NCBI RefSeq assembly: GCF_009857605.1
Contig: NZ_WWCT01000009.1
Span: 124,001-188,000 of the forward strand
DNA length: 64,000 nt
Origin: Duganella levis
Lineage (GTDB): Bacteria; Pseudomonadota; Gammaproteobacteria; Burkholderiales; Burkholderiaceae_D
Reading direction: 5' to 3'
Under the pieces are notes generated by a model. It was not told where the DNA came from. It did no database searches and worked only from the letters and a program-made list of their open reading frames with translations. Below, in pieces: positions 1 to 9,592 of this stretch. Made by a program: the position numbers and the translations under genes. How positions within the stretch are numbered: position 1 is the first letter of the stretch; every line of letters begins with the position of its first letter.

Positions 1-776
1 TGGCCTGTAACGGTATCGAAACGCCGAAGCTGTTGCTGATGTCGAAGAACGACCGCAATCCGAACGGCCTGGCCAACAGCTCGGACCAGGTCGGCCGCAA
101 TATGATGGACCACCCGCAACTGACCATGACGCTGACGCTGGAAGAACCGTACTGGGCCGGCGTCGGCCCGGTGGTCAACAGCGGCATCATGGAAACGTCG
201 CAAGGCGCGTTCCGTTCCGAGCACGCCGGCGCTTACTTCCGCTTTAATAATTTTGCGCGCAACCGCTTCGTCACCTTCAATGCGCTGAAGAAGGGCTTGG
301 TCGGCAAGGCGCTCGACGCCGAGATCCGCCGCATGACCGCCTGCACCGCCGACGTAGTGCTGGCCCACGAAGTGCTGCCGAACGCCGACAACCGCCTGAC
401 GCTGTCCGACAAGAAGGACTGGCTGGGCTTGCCGAAGCCGGCGATTCATTACGATGTCGGCGATTATGTACGCAAATCGGCCGAGCAGTATTCGATCCCG
501 ATCGGCAAGCGCATTGCCGCCGCCATGGGCGCGACCGATATCAAGCTCAGCCCGAAATTCGCACAGAGCAAGCACATCATGGGCGGCACCATCATGGGCC
601 TCGATGCGCACACTTCGGTGGTGGACGTGGATTGCCGTGCGCACGATCACGACAACCTGTTCCTGCCCGGTGGTGGCGCCATGGCCAGCACGGCTTGCGG
701 CAATAGCACCATCACCATGGTATCGCTCGGCTTCAAGGCCGCCGACGCCATGGTGCGCCAGCTGAAGGGGGCATGA
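1..776 (+). CDS. GMC-family FAD-dependent sugar/polyol dehydrogenase, C-terminal part
   Basis: The gene begins before the window; the reading frame is open from base 3 and gives 257 residues of the C-terminal part. The fold is that of GMC flavoproteins, which oxidise an alcohol or sugar hydroxyl and pass electrons to a cytochrome. The segment VGRNMMDHPQ matches the conserved block of the family. The likely catalytic pair is the His of SKHIMGGTIMG (codon 573-575) and the Asn of CGNSTITM (codon 702-704), equivalent to the His/His or His/Asn pair of glucose and choline oxidases. The stop overlaps the start of the next cytochrome gene by four bases (ATGA), so the two are translationally coupled. 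It is a paralogue of the flavoprotein at 2665-4269. The substrate cannot be told from the sequence; gluconate, sorbitol or another polyol are candidates. Confidence 0.9.
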   Translation, partial: ACNGIETPKLLLMSKNDRNPNGLANSSDQVGRNMMDHPQLTMTLTLEEPYWAGVGPVVNSGIMETSQGAFRSEHAGAYFRFNNFARNRFVTFNALKKGLVGKALDAEIRRMTACTADVVLAHEVLPNADNRLTLSDKKDWLGLPKPAIHYDVGDYVRKSAEQYSIPIGKRIAAAMGATDIKLSPKFAQSKHIMGGTIMGLDAHTSVVDVDCRAHDHDNLFLPGGGAMASTACGNSTITMVSLGFKAADAMVRQLKGA

Positions 777-2161
777 TGCGTACGCTACTGATCATGATCG
801 CCGCCGTGCTGGTCTGGCCGGCCGCCGCGCGGACGTTTGACGCTGCCACCGTGGAACGCGGCCGCTACCTCGCTACCGCTTCCGATTGCATGGCGTGCCA
901 CACGGCGCACCACGGCAAGGTACTGGCCGGCGGGCTGCTGCTGTCGTCGCCGGTGGGCGACATCGTCTCCACCAACATCACGCCGTCCAAGCAATACGGC
1001 ATTGGCAACTATACCGAGCAGCAGTTCAGCGATGCACTGCGCAAGGGCATCCGCGCCGACGGCCAGCATCTGTATCCGGCCATGCCGTACTCCGCCTACG
1101 CGGTGATGACCGATGCCGACGTGCACGCGCTTTACGCCTACTTCATGCAGGCCGTGCCGGCAGTGGAGCAGGGCACCAAGCCCACCGCGCTGCCGTTCCC
1201 GATGAATATCCGCGCCTCGATGGGCGTCTGGAATGCGCTGTTCCTCGACCAGCAGCCGCTGAAGCCGGAACCGCAGCGTTCCGAGCAATGGCTGCGCGGC
1301 CGCTACCTGGCCGAAGGCGCGGCGCATTGCAGCGCCTGCCACACGCCACGCGGCCTGCTGATGCAGGAGAAGAAAGAGCTGTACCTGACCGGCGCCCAAG
1401 TCGGCCCATGGTACGCACCCAACATCACTTCGCACCCGGTCGCCGGCATCGGCAGCTGGAGCGAGGCGGAACTGGTGCAGTACCTGCGCACCGGCCGCGT
1501 GGAAGGCAAGGCGCAGGCGGCCGGCAGCATGGCCGAGGCGATTACCTTCAGCTTCAGCCGCCTCAGCGACGACGACCTGAAAGCCATCGCCGTCTACATC
1601 AAGGATCTGCCGCCGGTAGTCGGTGAGGAGGACGTGTCGCGCTTCAACCAGGGCAAGCCGGGCAATGCGCTGGCCAGCTTCCGGGGCAAGGGCTACAGCG
1701 AGAGTGTGAAAGGCCCACACCTGGGCGCGCAAGTGTTCTCGGCCAACTGCGCGTCGTGCCACGGAGCCAACGGCCAGGGCACGCCGGATGGCTACTATCC
1801 GAGCCTGTTCCACAACTCGGCCACGGTCGGCAGCAGCAACCTGCTGGCCACCATCCTGCTGGGCGTGAACCGCGAGACCGAGAACGGCCGTGTCTTCATG
1901 CCGCCTTTCGGCGACCAGCCGAATGCCGTCAACCATTTGTCGAACGATGAAATCGCCGCGCTGGCCAACTACATCCAGGTCAGCTACGGCGCCGGCGCGC
2001 CGGGCGTCAAGGCCGAGGACGTGGCGGTGATCCGCCAGGGCGGTCCGCAATCGCACCTGCTGTTGCTGGCGCGGCTGGGCATGGTCGTCGGCCTGCTGGT
2101 GCTGGCAGCGCTGATCATCGTCGTGCTGCGCCGCCGCAGCAAACAACACACAGGGGAATGA
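773..2161 (+). CDS. tri-haem cytochrome c subunit of a membrane sugar dehydrogenase
   Basis: The 462-residue protein has an N-terminal Sec signal peptide (residues 1-19) and three CXXCH haem-attachment motifs: CMACH at 39, CSACH near 186 and CASCH near 326. A C-terminal hydrophobic helix (about residues 433-454) followed by basic residues anchors it in the inner membrane with the haems in the periplasm. This is the architecture of the cytochrome subunits of gluconate, sorbitol and alcohol dehydrogenases, which carry electrons from the flavoprotein to ubiquinone. It overlaps the upstream GMC gene by four bases and is followed after one base by the small-subunit gene, so they are one operon. 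It is a paralogue of the cytochrome at 4262-5584. Confidence 0.93.
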   Translation: MMRTLLIMIAAVLVWPAAARTFDAATVERGRYLATASDCMACHTAHHGKVLAGGLLLSSPVGDIVSTNITPSKQYGIGNYTEQQFSDALRKGIRADGQHLYPAMPYSAYAVMTDADVHALYAYFMQAVPAVEQGTKPTALPFPMNIRASMGVWNALFLDQQPLKPEPQRSEQWLRGRYLAEGAAHCSACHTPRGLLMQEKKELYLTGAQVGPWYAPNITSHPVAGIGSWSEAELVQYLRTGRVEGKAQAAGSMAEAITFSFSRLSDDDLKAIAVYIKDLPPVVGEEDVSRFNQGKPGNALASFRGKGYSESVKGPHLGAQVFSANCASCHGANGQGTPDGYYPSLFHNSATVGSSNLLATILLGVNRETENGRVFMPPFGDQPNAVNHLSNDEIAALANYIQVSYGAGAPGVKAEDVAVIRQGGPQSHLLLLARLGMVVGLLVLAALIIVVLRRRSKQHTGE

Positions 2162-2162
2162 A

Positions 2163-2645
2163 ATGAAGACCTATCCAATGTCGCGCCGTGGCGCGCTGAA
2201 GGCGGTGGGGGCGGTGATGTTGGCCGGAGTGGCCGGCCAGCTGCTGCTGAGCAGCCGCGCGCGGGCGGCGCTGTCGTCCGCCACACCGGGCCTGAACCTG
2301 TTCCTGGACGTGTCGCGCCAACTGACGGGCAAGCCGGAGCTGAACGTGGTGCTGGGGCAGGCGCTGTATCCGGCCTTGCAAACGGCCGTGACCGATCTCG
2401 ACGCCACGCTGGCCAGGCTGCAAGCGCTGCTGGCCCAGGGCGAACCGATCGCCGCTGAACACAAGGCGGAGCTGGCGCTGAGCCAGGCCGTGTTGCAAGG
2501 CTGGTATCTGGGCGTGGTCGGCAAGGGCAAGAAAGCCGTCTGCATCACCTATGTGGACGCGCTGTCCAACCTGGCCGTGGCCGACACGCTGGTGCCGCCG
2601 AGCTACTCGTATGGACCATGCGGCACTTGGCAAGCCAAGCCGTAA
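2163..2645 (+). CDS. sugar dehydrogenase small subunit, Tat-exported (FAD-SLDH type)
   Basis: The 160-residue protein starts with a twin-arginine leader (SRRGALK at residues 7-13, then a hydrophobic stretch ending near the RARA at about 36). The rest resembles the small subunits of FAD-dependent sorbitol/fructose-type dehydrogenases (family PF12318), including the late GWYLGVVG and VPPSYSYGPCG segments. In such complexes the small subunit is needed for folding and for Tat export of the flavoprotein, which has no signal of its own; the flavoprotein at 2665 indeed has none. The family call rests on motif recognition. It lies between two dehydrogenase/cytochrome sets. The order small-GMC-cytochrome suggests that it belongs to the second set and that the first set's own small subunit lies upstream of the window. 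Confidence 0.8.
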   Translation: MKTYPMSRRGALKAVGAVMLAGVAGQLLLSSRARAALSSATPGLNLFLDVSRQLTGKPELNVVLGQALYPALQTAVTDLDATLARLQALLAQGEPIAAEHKAELALSQAVLQGWYLGVVGKGKKAVCITYVDALSNLAVADTLVPPSYSYGPCGTWQAKP

Positions 2646-2664
2646 GTCATTCTGAAGGAAATTT

Positions 2665-4269
2665 ATGAACAACAATAATTCAGCCGATGTGGTCGTCATC
2701 GGCGGCGGCATCTGCGGTTCGCTGCTGGCGCGCAAGCTGGCGCTGGCCGGCAGTTCGGTGCTGATGCTGGAATCCGGTCCGCGCGTGCAGCGTGGCGAGC
2801 TGGTCGAGCGCTACCGCCATTCGGCGTTCAAGTCGGACTTCATGGCGCCGTATCCGTTTTCCGAGAAGGCGCCGCATCCGACCTTCACGCCGGAAGCCAA
2901 TAAATACATCGAGCAAACCGGGCCGCACGCGTTCCAGGCGCAGTACATCCGCATGCTGGGCGGCACCAGCTGGCACTGGGCGGCGCAAATGTGGCGCAAT
3001 CTGCCGAACGATTTCCGCATCCAGTCGGCGTATGGCGTCGGTAAGGACTGGCCGCTCAGCTACGATGAGCTGGAGCCTTACTACTACGAAGCGGAAGTGA
3101 TTGCCGGCGTCGGCGGTTCGCCGGATACTGGTTCGCCGCGCAGCAAGCCGTTTCCGATGGACCGCGTGCCGGCCTCATACTTCCAGCAGCGGGTGACGGA
3201 GCGCCTCGCGCCCAAGTTCGACGTGCAGGATGACTGCACCGCGCGCAACAGCCGCAGCTTCGACGGCCGCCCGGCCTGCTGCGGCAACAATAACTGCATG
3301 CCGGTCTGTCCGATCGACGCGCAATACCACGGCGGCATTTCGGCCAGCAGCGCCGAGCAGGCCGGCGTGCAGATCGTGACCGAAGCCGTGGTCTACCAGT
3401 TTGAGCACGATGACAGCGGCGCCATCACCGCCGTCAACTACTACGACTGGAACAAGGTCAGCCACCGCGTCACCGGCAAGACCTTTGTGCTGGCCGCCAA
3501 CGCTATCGAGTCGGCCAAGCTGCTGCTGATGTCGACCAGCGCCAAGTTCCCGAACGGCATGGCCAACAGCACCGGCAACGTCGGCCGCAACCTGTGTGAC
3601 CACCCGGCGATCGGCCTCACCTTCGATATGGACGAGCCAGTCTGGCCCGGCCGTGGCCCGGTCAGCCCGTGCTCGATCGGACAATTCCGCGACGGCGCTT
3701 TCCGCGCCGAGCACGCAGCGTTCCGCATCGACATCTCCAACGCCTCGCAAGTGGCGTCGGTGACCAAGGAATTGATCGGCGAAGGCGTCTACGGCGTCAA
3801 GCTGGACGGCGCGATCCGCGACCGTGCCTCGCGCCGCGTCAGCATCAAGAACGCGCTGGAGCAGTTGCCAGACCCGAACAATCGCGTCACGCTCAGCAGC
3901 AAGAAAGATGCGCTGGGCCTGCCGACGCCGAGCATTTTCTGGAATATCGACGACTACGTCATCAAAGGCACGGAAGCCACGCGCCAGCGCTATGACGAGA
4001 TCGCCAAGCAGCTGGGCGGCACCAACGTCAAGCACAGCAAGGCGGGCGCGTTCAGCAATCGCCAGCACATCACCGGCACGCTATCGATGGGCAAGGATGC
4101 CGCCACCAGCGTCACCGATCCATTCGGCCGCGCGCACGACCACGCCAACCTGTTTATGGTCGGCACCGGCGTGATGCCAACCGTGGGCACCTGCAACGTC
4201 ACGCTGACGGCGGTGGCGCTGGCCCTGCGCACTGCGGACAAGATTCTGTCGGAGGTGCGCCATGGTTAA
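2665..4269 (+). CDS. GMC-family FAD-dependent sugar/polyol dehydrogenase, large subunit
   Basis: This is the complete 534-residue flavoprotein. An N-terminal Rossmann motif, VVVIGGGICGSLLARKLA (from residue 10), binds FAD. The segment CCGNNNCMPVCPIDAQ (near residue 210) is the cysteine-rich region seen in dehydrogenases of this group. The catalytic pair is probably the His of RQHITGTLSMG (about 468) and the Asn of GTCNVTLT (about 511). No signal peptide is present, consistent with piggy-back export on the Tat-tagged small subunit at 2163. A ribosome-binding site (GAAGGAA) lies seven bases before the ATG. The end overlaps the start of the next cytochrome gene by eight bases. The exact sugar or alcohol oxidised is unknown. 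Confidence 0.92.
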   Translation: MNNNNSADVVVIGGGICGSLLARKLALAGSSVLMLESGPRVQRGELVERYRHSAFKSDFMAPYPFSEKAPHPTFTPEANKYIEQTGPHAFQAQYIRMLGGTSWHWAAQMWRNLPNDFRIQSAYGVGKDWPLSYDELEPYYYEAEVIAGVGGSPDTGSPRSKPFPMDRVPASYFQQRVTERLAPKFDVQDDCTARNSRSFDGRPACCGNNNCMPVCPIDAQYHGGISASSAEQAGVQIVTEAVVYQFEHDDSGAITAVNYYDWNKVSHRVTGKTFVLAANAIESAKLLLMSTSAKFPNGMANSTGNVGRNLCDHPAIGLTFDMDEPVWPGRGPVSPCSIGQFRDGAFRAEHAAFRIDISNASQVASVTKELIGEGVYGVKLDGAIRDRASRRVSIKNALEQLPDPNNRVTLSSKKDALGLPTPSIFWNIDDYVIKGTEATRQRYDEIAKQLGGTNVKHSKAGAFSNRQHITGTLSMGKDAATSVTDPFGRAHDHANLFMVGTGVMPTVGTCNVTLTAVALALRTADKILSEVRHG

Positions 4270-5584
4270 GCTGATTTCGTGGCTGATCGGCGCCACGCTG
4301 TTGGCCTCGACCGCGCGCGCGGCCGATAACGCGCAGATCGAACGCGGCAAGTATCTGGCCACCGCCGGTGACTGCGCCGCCTGCCACACGCAGGCGGGCA
4401 AGGCGCCGTTCAGCGGCGGCGTGGCGATTGCCAGCCCGCTGGGGACGATTTACTCGACCAACATCACGCCGTCTCACAAGAGCGGCATTGGCGCCTACAC
4501 GGAAGCCGAGTTCAGCCGCGCGCTGCGTCACGGCGTGCGTGCCGACGGCAGCCAGCTGTACCCGGCCATGCCGTACACCGCCTACGCCAAGCTGAGCGAT
4601 GAGGATGTCGCCGCGCTGTACGCTTACTTCATGTACGGCGTTGGCGGCGTGAACATCGCCGCGCCTAAGACGGAGCTGCCGTTCCCGTTCAGCATCCGCG
4701 CCTCGATGGGCGTATGGAACTGGCTGTTCCTCGACAAGCAACCGTTCGTGGCCGACAAGAGCAAGTCGGTTGAATGGAACCGCGGTGCTTATCTGGCGCA
4801 GGGCCTGGCGCATTGCACCACCTGCCATACGCCGCGTAATTTCCTGATGGCGGAAAAGCCTGAGCTGTACTTGCAAGGCGCGTCGCTGGGCACGTGGTAT
4901 GCACCGGCCATCACGCCAGGCGTCAACGGCTGGGACCAGCAGGCGCTGGAGGACTACCTGCGCACTGGTCACGCGAAAAACGGCGCCACGGCGGCCGGTC
5001 CGATGCTGGAAGCGATCGACAAGAGTTTCTCCAAGATGGACCCGCAGGACATCCACGCGATGGCGGTCTACCTCGGCGATTTGCCTGGTGCGAAACATGC
5101 CGTGACGCCTGCCGCGCTGGTCCCACCCGTATCTGGCAGCGATATCGCCGAGATGGCGGGCAAGGCCAGCGCCGGTGAAGTCCTGTATCGCAGCAACTGC
5201 GCGGCCTGCCACCAGAACAATGGTGACGGCATGCGCGGCTTGCCGGCGTTGCGCAATCACGCGGTGCTGCGGCATGCGAATGCGGACAACGTCAGCATGG
5301 CGGTCCTGGAAGGCGTGTGGCCGGAAGAGGGGCAGGGCATGCCCGGCTTCTCGCACGAGCTGACCGACCAGCAGATCGCCGATGTGACCAATTACGTGAT
5401 GAGCACTTTTGGCCCGGGCAAAGCCGGCACCGACGTCCGTCGCGTGGCGGCCTTGCGCCAGGGCGGTGAAGCGTCGCCGCTGTTGTGGCTGGCGCGTGGC
5501 GGCATGCTCGCCGGCGTGCTGGTGGTGGTCCTGTTCATCTTCTGGCGTCGTCGCAAGACGGCTTCGTCATCCTCGAACAAATAA
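4262..5584 (+). CDS. tri-haem cytochrome c subunit of a membrane sugar dehydrogenase (second copy)
   Basis: The 440-residue protein has a cleavable signal peptide (about residues 1-20) and three haem sites, CAACH at 38, CTTCH at 185 and CAACH at 313. A C-terminal membrane helix (about 410-428) is followed by Arg/Lys. It is closely similar in layout to the cytochrome at 773-2161, for example the shared ITPS and AMPY(S/T)AYA stretches, so the operon carries a tandem duplication of flavoprotein plus cytochrome. It transfers electrons from the periplasmic GMC subunit to the quinone pool. The gene overlaps the flavoprotein gene and is followed after 13 bases by a chemoreceptor gene with no terminator between. 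Confidence 0.93.
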   Translation: MVKLISWLIGATLLASTARAADNAQIERGKYLATAGDCAACHTQAGKAPFSGGVAIASPLGTIYSTNITPSHKSGIGAYTEAEFSRALRHGVRADGSQLYPAMPYTAYAKLSDEDVAALYAYFMYGVGGVNIAAPKTELPFPFSIRASMGVWNWLFLDKQPFVADKSKSVEWNRGAYLAQGLAHCTTCHTPRNFLMAEKPELYLQGASLGTWYAPAITPGVNGWDQQALEDYLRTGHAKNGATAAGPMLEAIDKSFSKMDPQDIHAMAVYLGDLPGAKHAVTPAALVPPVSGSDIAEMAGKASAGEVLYRSNCAACHQNNGDGMRGLPALRNHAVLRHANADNVSMAVLEGVWPEEGQGMPGFSHELTDQQIADVTNYVMSTFGPGKAGTDVRRVAALRQGGEASPLLWLARGGMLAGVLVVVLFIFWRRRKTASSSSNK

Positions 5585-5597
5585 CCAAGGAATCATC

Positions 5598-7190
5598 ATG
5601 AAGTGGTTTTACGATCTGAAAATCGCCCGGAAACTGATCCTGTCGTTTAGCGTGGTGCTGGTGTTGACTGGCGTTCTCGGCGCCACCACTATTAGCAGCA
5701 TGGGCAAGCTGAACGTAGCGTCGCAACGGCTGTCGGAACAATCGCTGCCGAGCATGCGCTATATCCTGGCGCTCAAGGCCGCCGTCAACACCAAGCGCCG
5801 CTATGAAATGGAGCAACTGCTGAGCGACAATCCGGAGCACGTCGCCCGCTACGAGCAACTGGTCAGCCGCATGCTGACAAAGGTGGACAAGCTGCAAAGC
5901 CAGTACGAAGCGACCATTTCCACGCCCGAAGAGCACCAGTTACTGGACGAGTTTGCGCGCGTGCGCAAGGACTACGGCGTCGAGCGCCGCAAGATCAGCG
6001 AGTTCGCCCGCCAGGGGCACAAGGACGAGGCGATTGCACTGGCCACTGGCCGCTCGTTCGAGCTGATGAACCAGCAGGCCGATGTGATCGACAGGATCGC
6101 GCAGCGCACCCAGGAAAGCGGTGAAGCGGCGGCAGCGGAAGCGGCGCAGGCTTACCTGTCGGCGCGCAACCTGGTGATCGGCGTGCTGGCGGCGGATATC
6201 GTCATCGGATTGCTGCTGGCCATGTGGCTGGCGCGGATTGTGTCGGCGCCGTTGCAGCGCGCTGTCGTGGTGGCGCGCCAGGTGGCGGACGGCGATTTGA
6301 CCGCCGATGTGCACGTGACGTCGTCCGACGAAACCGGCCAGTTGATGGCAGCGCTGCAGCACATGAACGGCAGCCTGCAACGCCTGGTCGGCCAGGTGCG
6401 CGGCAGTACCGATACGATTGCCACGGCCTCGACCCAGATCGCCGCCGGTAACCAGGATCTGTCGTCGCGCACCGAGCAACAGGCCAGTTCGCTGGAAGAG
6501 ACGGCATCGTCGATGGAAGAGCTGACCTCGACCGTCAAGCAGAATGCCGATAACGCGCGCCAGGCCAATAGTCTGGCGCTGTCGGCGTCACAGATCGCCG
6601 TCAAGGGCGGTGATGTGGTGGGGCAGGTGGTGGGCACCATGGCGTCGATCAACGCCTCGTCGAAGAAGATTGTCGACATCATTTCGGTGATCGACGGCAT
6701 CGCGTTCCAGACCAACATCCTGGCGCTGAACGCCGCCGTGGAAGCAGCGCGCGCCGGCGAGCAGGGCCGTGGCTTTGCGGTGGTCGCCACCGAAGTGCGC
6801 AACCTGGCGCAACGTTCGGCTGCCGCCGCCAAGGACATCAAGCAACTGATCGGCGATTCGGTGGAGAAGGTGGAAGCGGGCACGCTGCTGGTCGATCAGG
6901 CCGGTGTGACGATGGGCGAGATCGTCAGCAGCATCACGCGCGTGGCGGACATCATGAGCGAAATCACCGCCGCCAGCGAGGAGCAGAGCGCCGGCATCGA
7001 GCAGGTCAACCAGGCCATCACGCAGATGGATCAGGTGACCCAGCAGAACGCCGCGCTGGTCGAGGAAGCCGCTGCGGCGGCCGAGGCGATGCAGGAACAG
7101 GCCGGCGGCCTGAGCGAAATGATGAGTGTGTTCAAGCTCTCGGCGACGCCGTCTGCGCAGGCAAAACGCTACCCGATTGCATTGCAATAA
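5598..7190 (+). CDS. methyl-accepting chemotaxis protein
   Basis: The frame is open further upstream, but the ATG at 5598 follows an AAGGAA ribosome-binding site and starts a typical receptor of 530 residues. It has TM1 at about 11-33, a periplasmic four-helix-bundle ligand domain, TM2 at about 193-213, a HAMP domain, and a cytoplasmic signalling hairpin. The hairpin tip [20 protein letters not shown] (from about 364) binds CheW and CheA. There is no C-terminal pentapeptide tether for CheR. It lies 13 bases after the dehydrogenase cytochrome gene, so it is probably co-transcribed with the sugar-oxidation genes. That suggests it senses the substrate, the product or the resulting energy state. 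This link is inference from position. Confidence 0.93.
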   Translation: MKWFYDLKIARKLILSFSVVLVLTGVLGATTISSMGKLNVASQRLSEQSLPSMRYILALKAAVNTKRRYEMEQLLSDNPEHVARYEQLVSRMLTKVDKLQSQYEATISTPEEHQLLDEFARVRKDYGVERRKISEFARQGHKDEAIALATGRSFELMNQQADVIDRIAQRTQESGEAAAAEAAQAYLSARNLVIGVLAADIVIGLLLAMWLARIVSAPLQRAVVVARQVADGDLTADVHVTSSDETGQLMAALQHMNGSLQRLVGQVRGSTDTIATASTQIAAGNQDLSSRTEQQASSLEETASSMEELTSTVKQNADNARQANSLALSASQIAVKGGDVVGQVVGTMASINASSKKIVDIISVIDGIAFQTNILALNAAVEAARAGEQGRGFAVVATEVRNLAQRSAAAAKDIKQLIGDSVEKVEAGTLLVDQAGVTMGEIVSSITRVADIMSEITAASEEQSAGIEQVNQAITQMDQVTQQNAALVEEAAAAAEAMQEQAGGLSEMMSVFKLSATPSAQAKRYPIALQ

Positions 7191-7205
7191 GGGTAAGATG
7201 GAGGG

Positions 7206-8003
7206 ATGCGAAAAACCCTCACCTCCATTCTTCTGCTGGCATCGTTCAGCGTCCATGCCGAGCCGCCGGCCGGCCAGAATGCCCTCGCAGGCCCGCAAGT
7301 GCGGGTCGACGTCGGTGGCCGCAAACTGAATCTGTATTGCACCGGCAAGGGATCGCCGACCGTGCTGTTCGAGGCCGATGCCGGCCGCGCCGGCTGGGAC
7401 TGGTCGGCGGTGTTGCCGGAAGTGGCGGCGCGCACGCGGGCCTGCGTGTATGACCGCGCCGGCTTCGGCGCCAGCGATCCCATCATCCGCGCCTCGACCG
7501 TGGCGAATGCCAGCAAGGATTTGAATTTCCTGATCAAGAACGCCCATATGGAAGGGCCGTTTGTGCTGGTCGGCACCGGCTATGGCGCGCTGATCGCGCA
7601 GCAGTTCGCCTGGCGTTCACGCGGCGCGGTGACCGGCCTGGTGCTGGTGGCGCCGCTCAAGGAAGATGCGCTGCCGGCGGACCGCGCGGCCAAGCTGGAT
7701 GCGGTGCTGGCCTGTCTGGCGACGGCGGAGCAGGGCAAGGTGGGCGACGGTTGCGCATATCCTGCTACCAGCATCAATGGCGAGATCGGACCGGCCCTGG
7801 CGTCGGCGCAAGCGGCGCAGGTGCGCAAGCTGACCTATTGGAAGGCGCGGGCGTCCGAGCTGGATAGTTTGGAGATCAGCGCCGGCCAGGTGCGCGCAGC
7901 GCGCAAGCCGTTTGGTGAGATGCCGGTGGTGGAGGTATCGCAGGAAGAACCGGCGGCGATTGCCGCCGCCGTGTTGCAGGTATTGGGCAAACTCAATCCT
8001 TAG
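7206..8003 (+). CDS. secreted alpha/beta-hydrolase-fold protein lacking the catalytic serine
   Basis: The 265-residue product has a signal peptide (residues 1-18, ending SVHA). It aligns with alpha/beta hydrolases: an oxyanion-region segment FEADAGRAGWDWS and the strand-turn VYDRAGFGASDP. The nucleophile elbow, normally G-H-S-x-G, reads G-T-G-Y-G at residues 123-127, so the Ser is Gly. The only histidines are in the signal peptide and at about residue 113, so the usual C-terminal catalytic His is missing too. It is likely not a hydrolase; it may bind a ligand or be decaying. It lies 15 bases after the chemoreceptor. A GGAGGG directly abuts the ATG, which is closer than usual. Its stop overlaps the stop of the convergent gene at 8000. 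Confidence 0.8.
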   Translation: MRKTLTSILLLASFSVHAEPPAGQNALAGPQVRVDVGGRKLNLYCTGKGSPTVLFEADAGRAGWDWSAVLPEVAARTRACVYDRAGFGASDPIIRASTVANASKDLNFLIKNAHMEGPFVLVGTGYGALIAQQFAWRSRGAVTGLVLVAPLKEDALPADRAAKLDAVLACLATAEQGKVGDGCAYPATSINGEIGPALASAQAAQVRKLTYWKARASELDSLEISAGQVRAARKPFGEMPVVEVSQEEPAAIAAAVLQVLGKLNP

Positions 8004-8767
8004 AGCGGCGCGCCGCCCAGGCGTTTGATGGTGCCGGAACCCATGATGCTTTTGCTGATCTGCGGATCGCCGTAGTAGTTGATGTCGCCCGAACCGGCCA
8101 CGCTCAGGTTCAGCGATTTCTTGGCCCAGACGGTGGCTTGGCCGGAGCCGCCGATGCTGACCACCGCATCGCGCGACTGCAACTGGCCGACCTGCACCCG
8201 GCCCGAGCCGCCGATCGACACTTGCAGGCGCTCGGTGTTGCCGGCCGCTTTCAGGTTGCCGCTGCCGCCCAGCGCAATCGCCACCGATTCGCTGTCCAGC
8301 TGGTCGACGCTGAACGAGCCGGAGCCGCCCACATCGATAGTAATGTGCTCACCGCGCAGCTTGTCGGCGGTGACGTTGCCTGAGCCGCCGATCGACAGCC
8401 GGTCCAGCGTGCGCGCCAGTACGATGATTTTCATGTTGCGGGTATCTACCCGCAGGTTGTTTTTCGCCGGACGGATGCGCAGGGTGCCGTTGTCCACCTT
8501 GGTTTCGATCAGCGGCTGGATGTTGTCGTCGGTTTCCACGATCACGCCTTCGGTGTTGCCGAGACGGATTTCGACGTCGCTGCCGACGCCGACTGTCAGC
8601 GCGTTGAAGTGGCCGACGTCGCGGTTCTGCTTGACGATCTTGCCACTGCCTTGAACCCGCTCACCGCCGCTCAGCCAGCTGAGCGGACCGGCCTGGACGG
8701 CCACAACAGGGGCGGCCAGCAGGCCGGCGGACAGTAACAGCGAAGGCAGAAAATGGCGGCGGTTCAT
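8000..8767 (-). CDS. secreted DUF2807 (putative auto-transporter adhesin, head GIN) protein
   Basis: I chose the ATG at 8767 because a good ribosome-binding site (AGGAG) precedes it and the next residues form a signal peptide (MNRRHFLPSLLLSAGLLAAP). The protein is 255 residues. Its body is built of repeated short beta-strand units marked by (I/V/L)GGSG(N/S/R/Q), at least five times between about residues 125 and 220. This is the signature of the DUF2807 right-handed beta-helix family. Members are exported; their function is unknown. The stop TAA overlaps the stop TAG of the convergent hydrolase gene by two bases (TTAG), leaving no room for a terminator. Confidence 0.85.
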   Translation of the reverse strand: MNRRHFLPSLLLSAGLLAAPVVAVQAGPLSWLSGGERVQGSGKIVKQNRDVGHFNALTVGVGSDVEIRLGNTEGVIVETDDNIQPLIETKVDNGTLRIRPAKNNLRVDTRNMKIIVLARTLDRLSIGGSGNVTADKLRGEHITIDVGGSGSFSVDQLDSESVAIALGGSGNLKAAGNTERLQVSIGGSGRVQVGQLQSRDAVVSIGGSGQATVWAKKSLNLSVAGSGDINYYGDPQISKSIMGSGTIKRLGGAPL

Positions 8768-8913
8768 ATTGTTCTCCTGAAATTCGATTGGCTTAAGTCT
8801 GCATCCTACGCAGGTAGGCGGCCGTGTGTAACGCGCTTGCGACAGATTGCAGCCGGCGTGGCGCAGAATGCACAGCGCCGGGAATAGAGCGCGCATGAGG
8901 TATCATTCTGCCT

Positions 8914-9558
8914 ATGCTTACTATAACCATCAAACAGGGCAAGGAAAAACGCCTACTGGCCGGCGATATCCTGATCTACGCTACCGCTATCGAGCGCGTC
9001 GACGGTCGCCCGCAAGAAAAGAACAAACCCGGTGGCACTGCCATCCTGCAAACCTCGTCGCGCCAGTTTCTGGCACGCGCCGCCTGGAATCCGTTATCCG
9101 AGGTGCGCGCCCGCGTCTGGAGCTACAAGGAAGATGAACCGGTCGATCACGCGATGATGAAACGCCGCGTGCGCGCCGCCATCGCCAAACGCGCCGCCGC
9201 CGTGCGCGCCGCCGCGCCGACCGATCTGGTGCCGGTGATACGCGGCGACGAAGACGGCTTGCCCGGCTTGCTGGTCGATAGCTGGGGCGGCACCAGCGGC
9301 TACCTGATCTGCCAGTTCCAGGCGGCCGGCGTCGATGCCTGGAAAGTGCCGATCGTGCAGGCCTTGCTGGCCGATACCGGCTGCCCGAATGTCTACGAGC
9401 GCTGCGATGATCTGATCCGCAAATCGGAAGGCTTGCCGATCTTTTACCGCGCGCTGGCTGGCGAGGAACCGCCGGATCACGTGCTGGTCACGGAAAAGGG
9501 TCAGCGCTTCAGCATGGATTTGCGCACCGGCTTTAAATATCCGAAGGTCCGCGCTTAA
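8914..9558 (+). pseudogene. 3'-truncated rlmI-like 23S rRNA cytosine methyltransferase, N-terminal part only
   Basis: The 214 residues match the first half of RlmI-type m5C methyltransferases. There is an N-terminal PUA-like domain, then the segment with GDEDGLPGLLVDSWG and the YERCDDLIRKSEGLP/ALAGEEPPDHVLVTEKGQRF stretches. Full-length relatives have about 390-400 residues, and the missing half carries the SAM-binding fold and catalytic cysteines. The frame stops just where that domain would begin (MDLRTGFKYP, then a stop ten bases later). Only 64 bases separate the stop from the next gene, so the rest has been deleted, not frameshifted. It cannot methylate by itself; it could still bind RNA if translated. 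Confidence 0.75.
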
Positions 9559-9586
9559 AAAGTTTCGGCGTTGCAAGTTTTTCTCT

Positions 9587-9592
9587 TATAAT
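9587..9592 (+). promoter_or_regulatory. -10 box (TATAAT) for the PilT-like gene
   Basis: A perfect TATAAT lies 30 bases before the start codon of the PilT-like gene, within the junction left by the truncated rlmI. The -35 region is weak (TTTCGG at 18-base spacing). This is a candidate promoter only. Confidence 0.45.
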
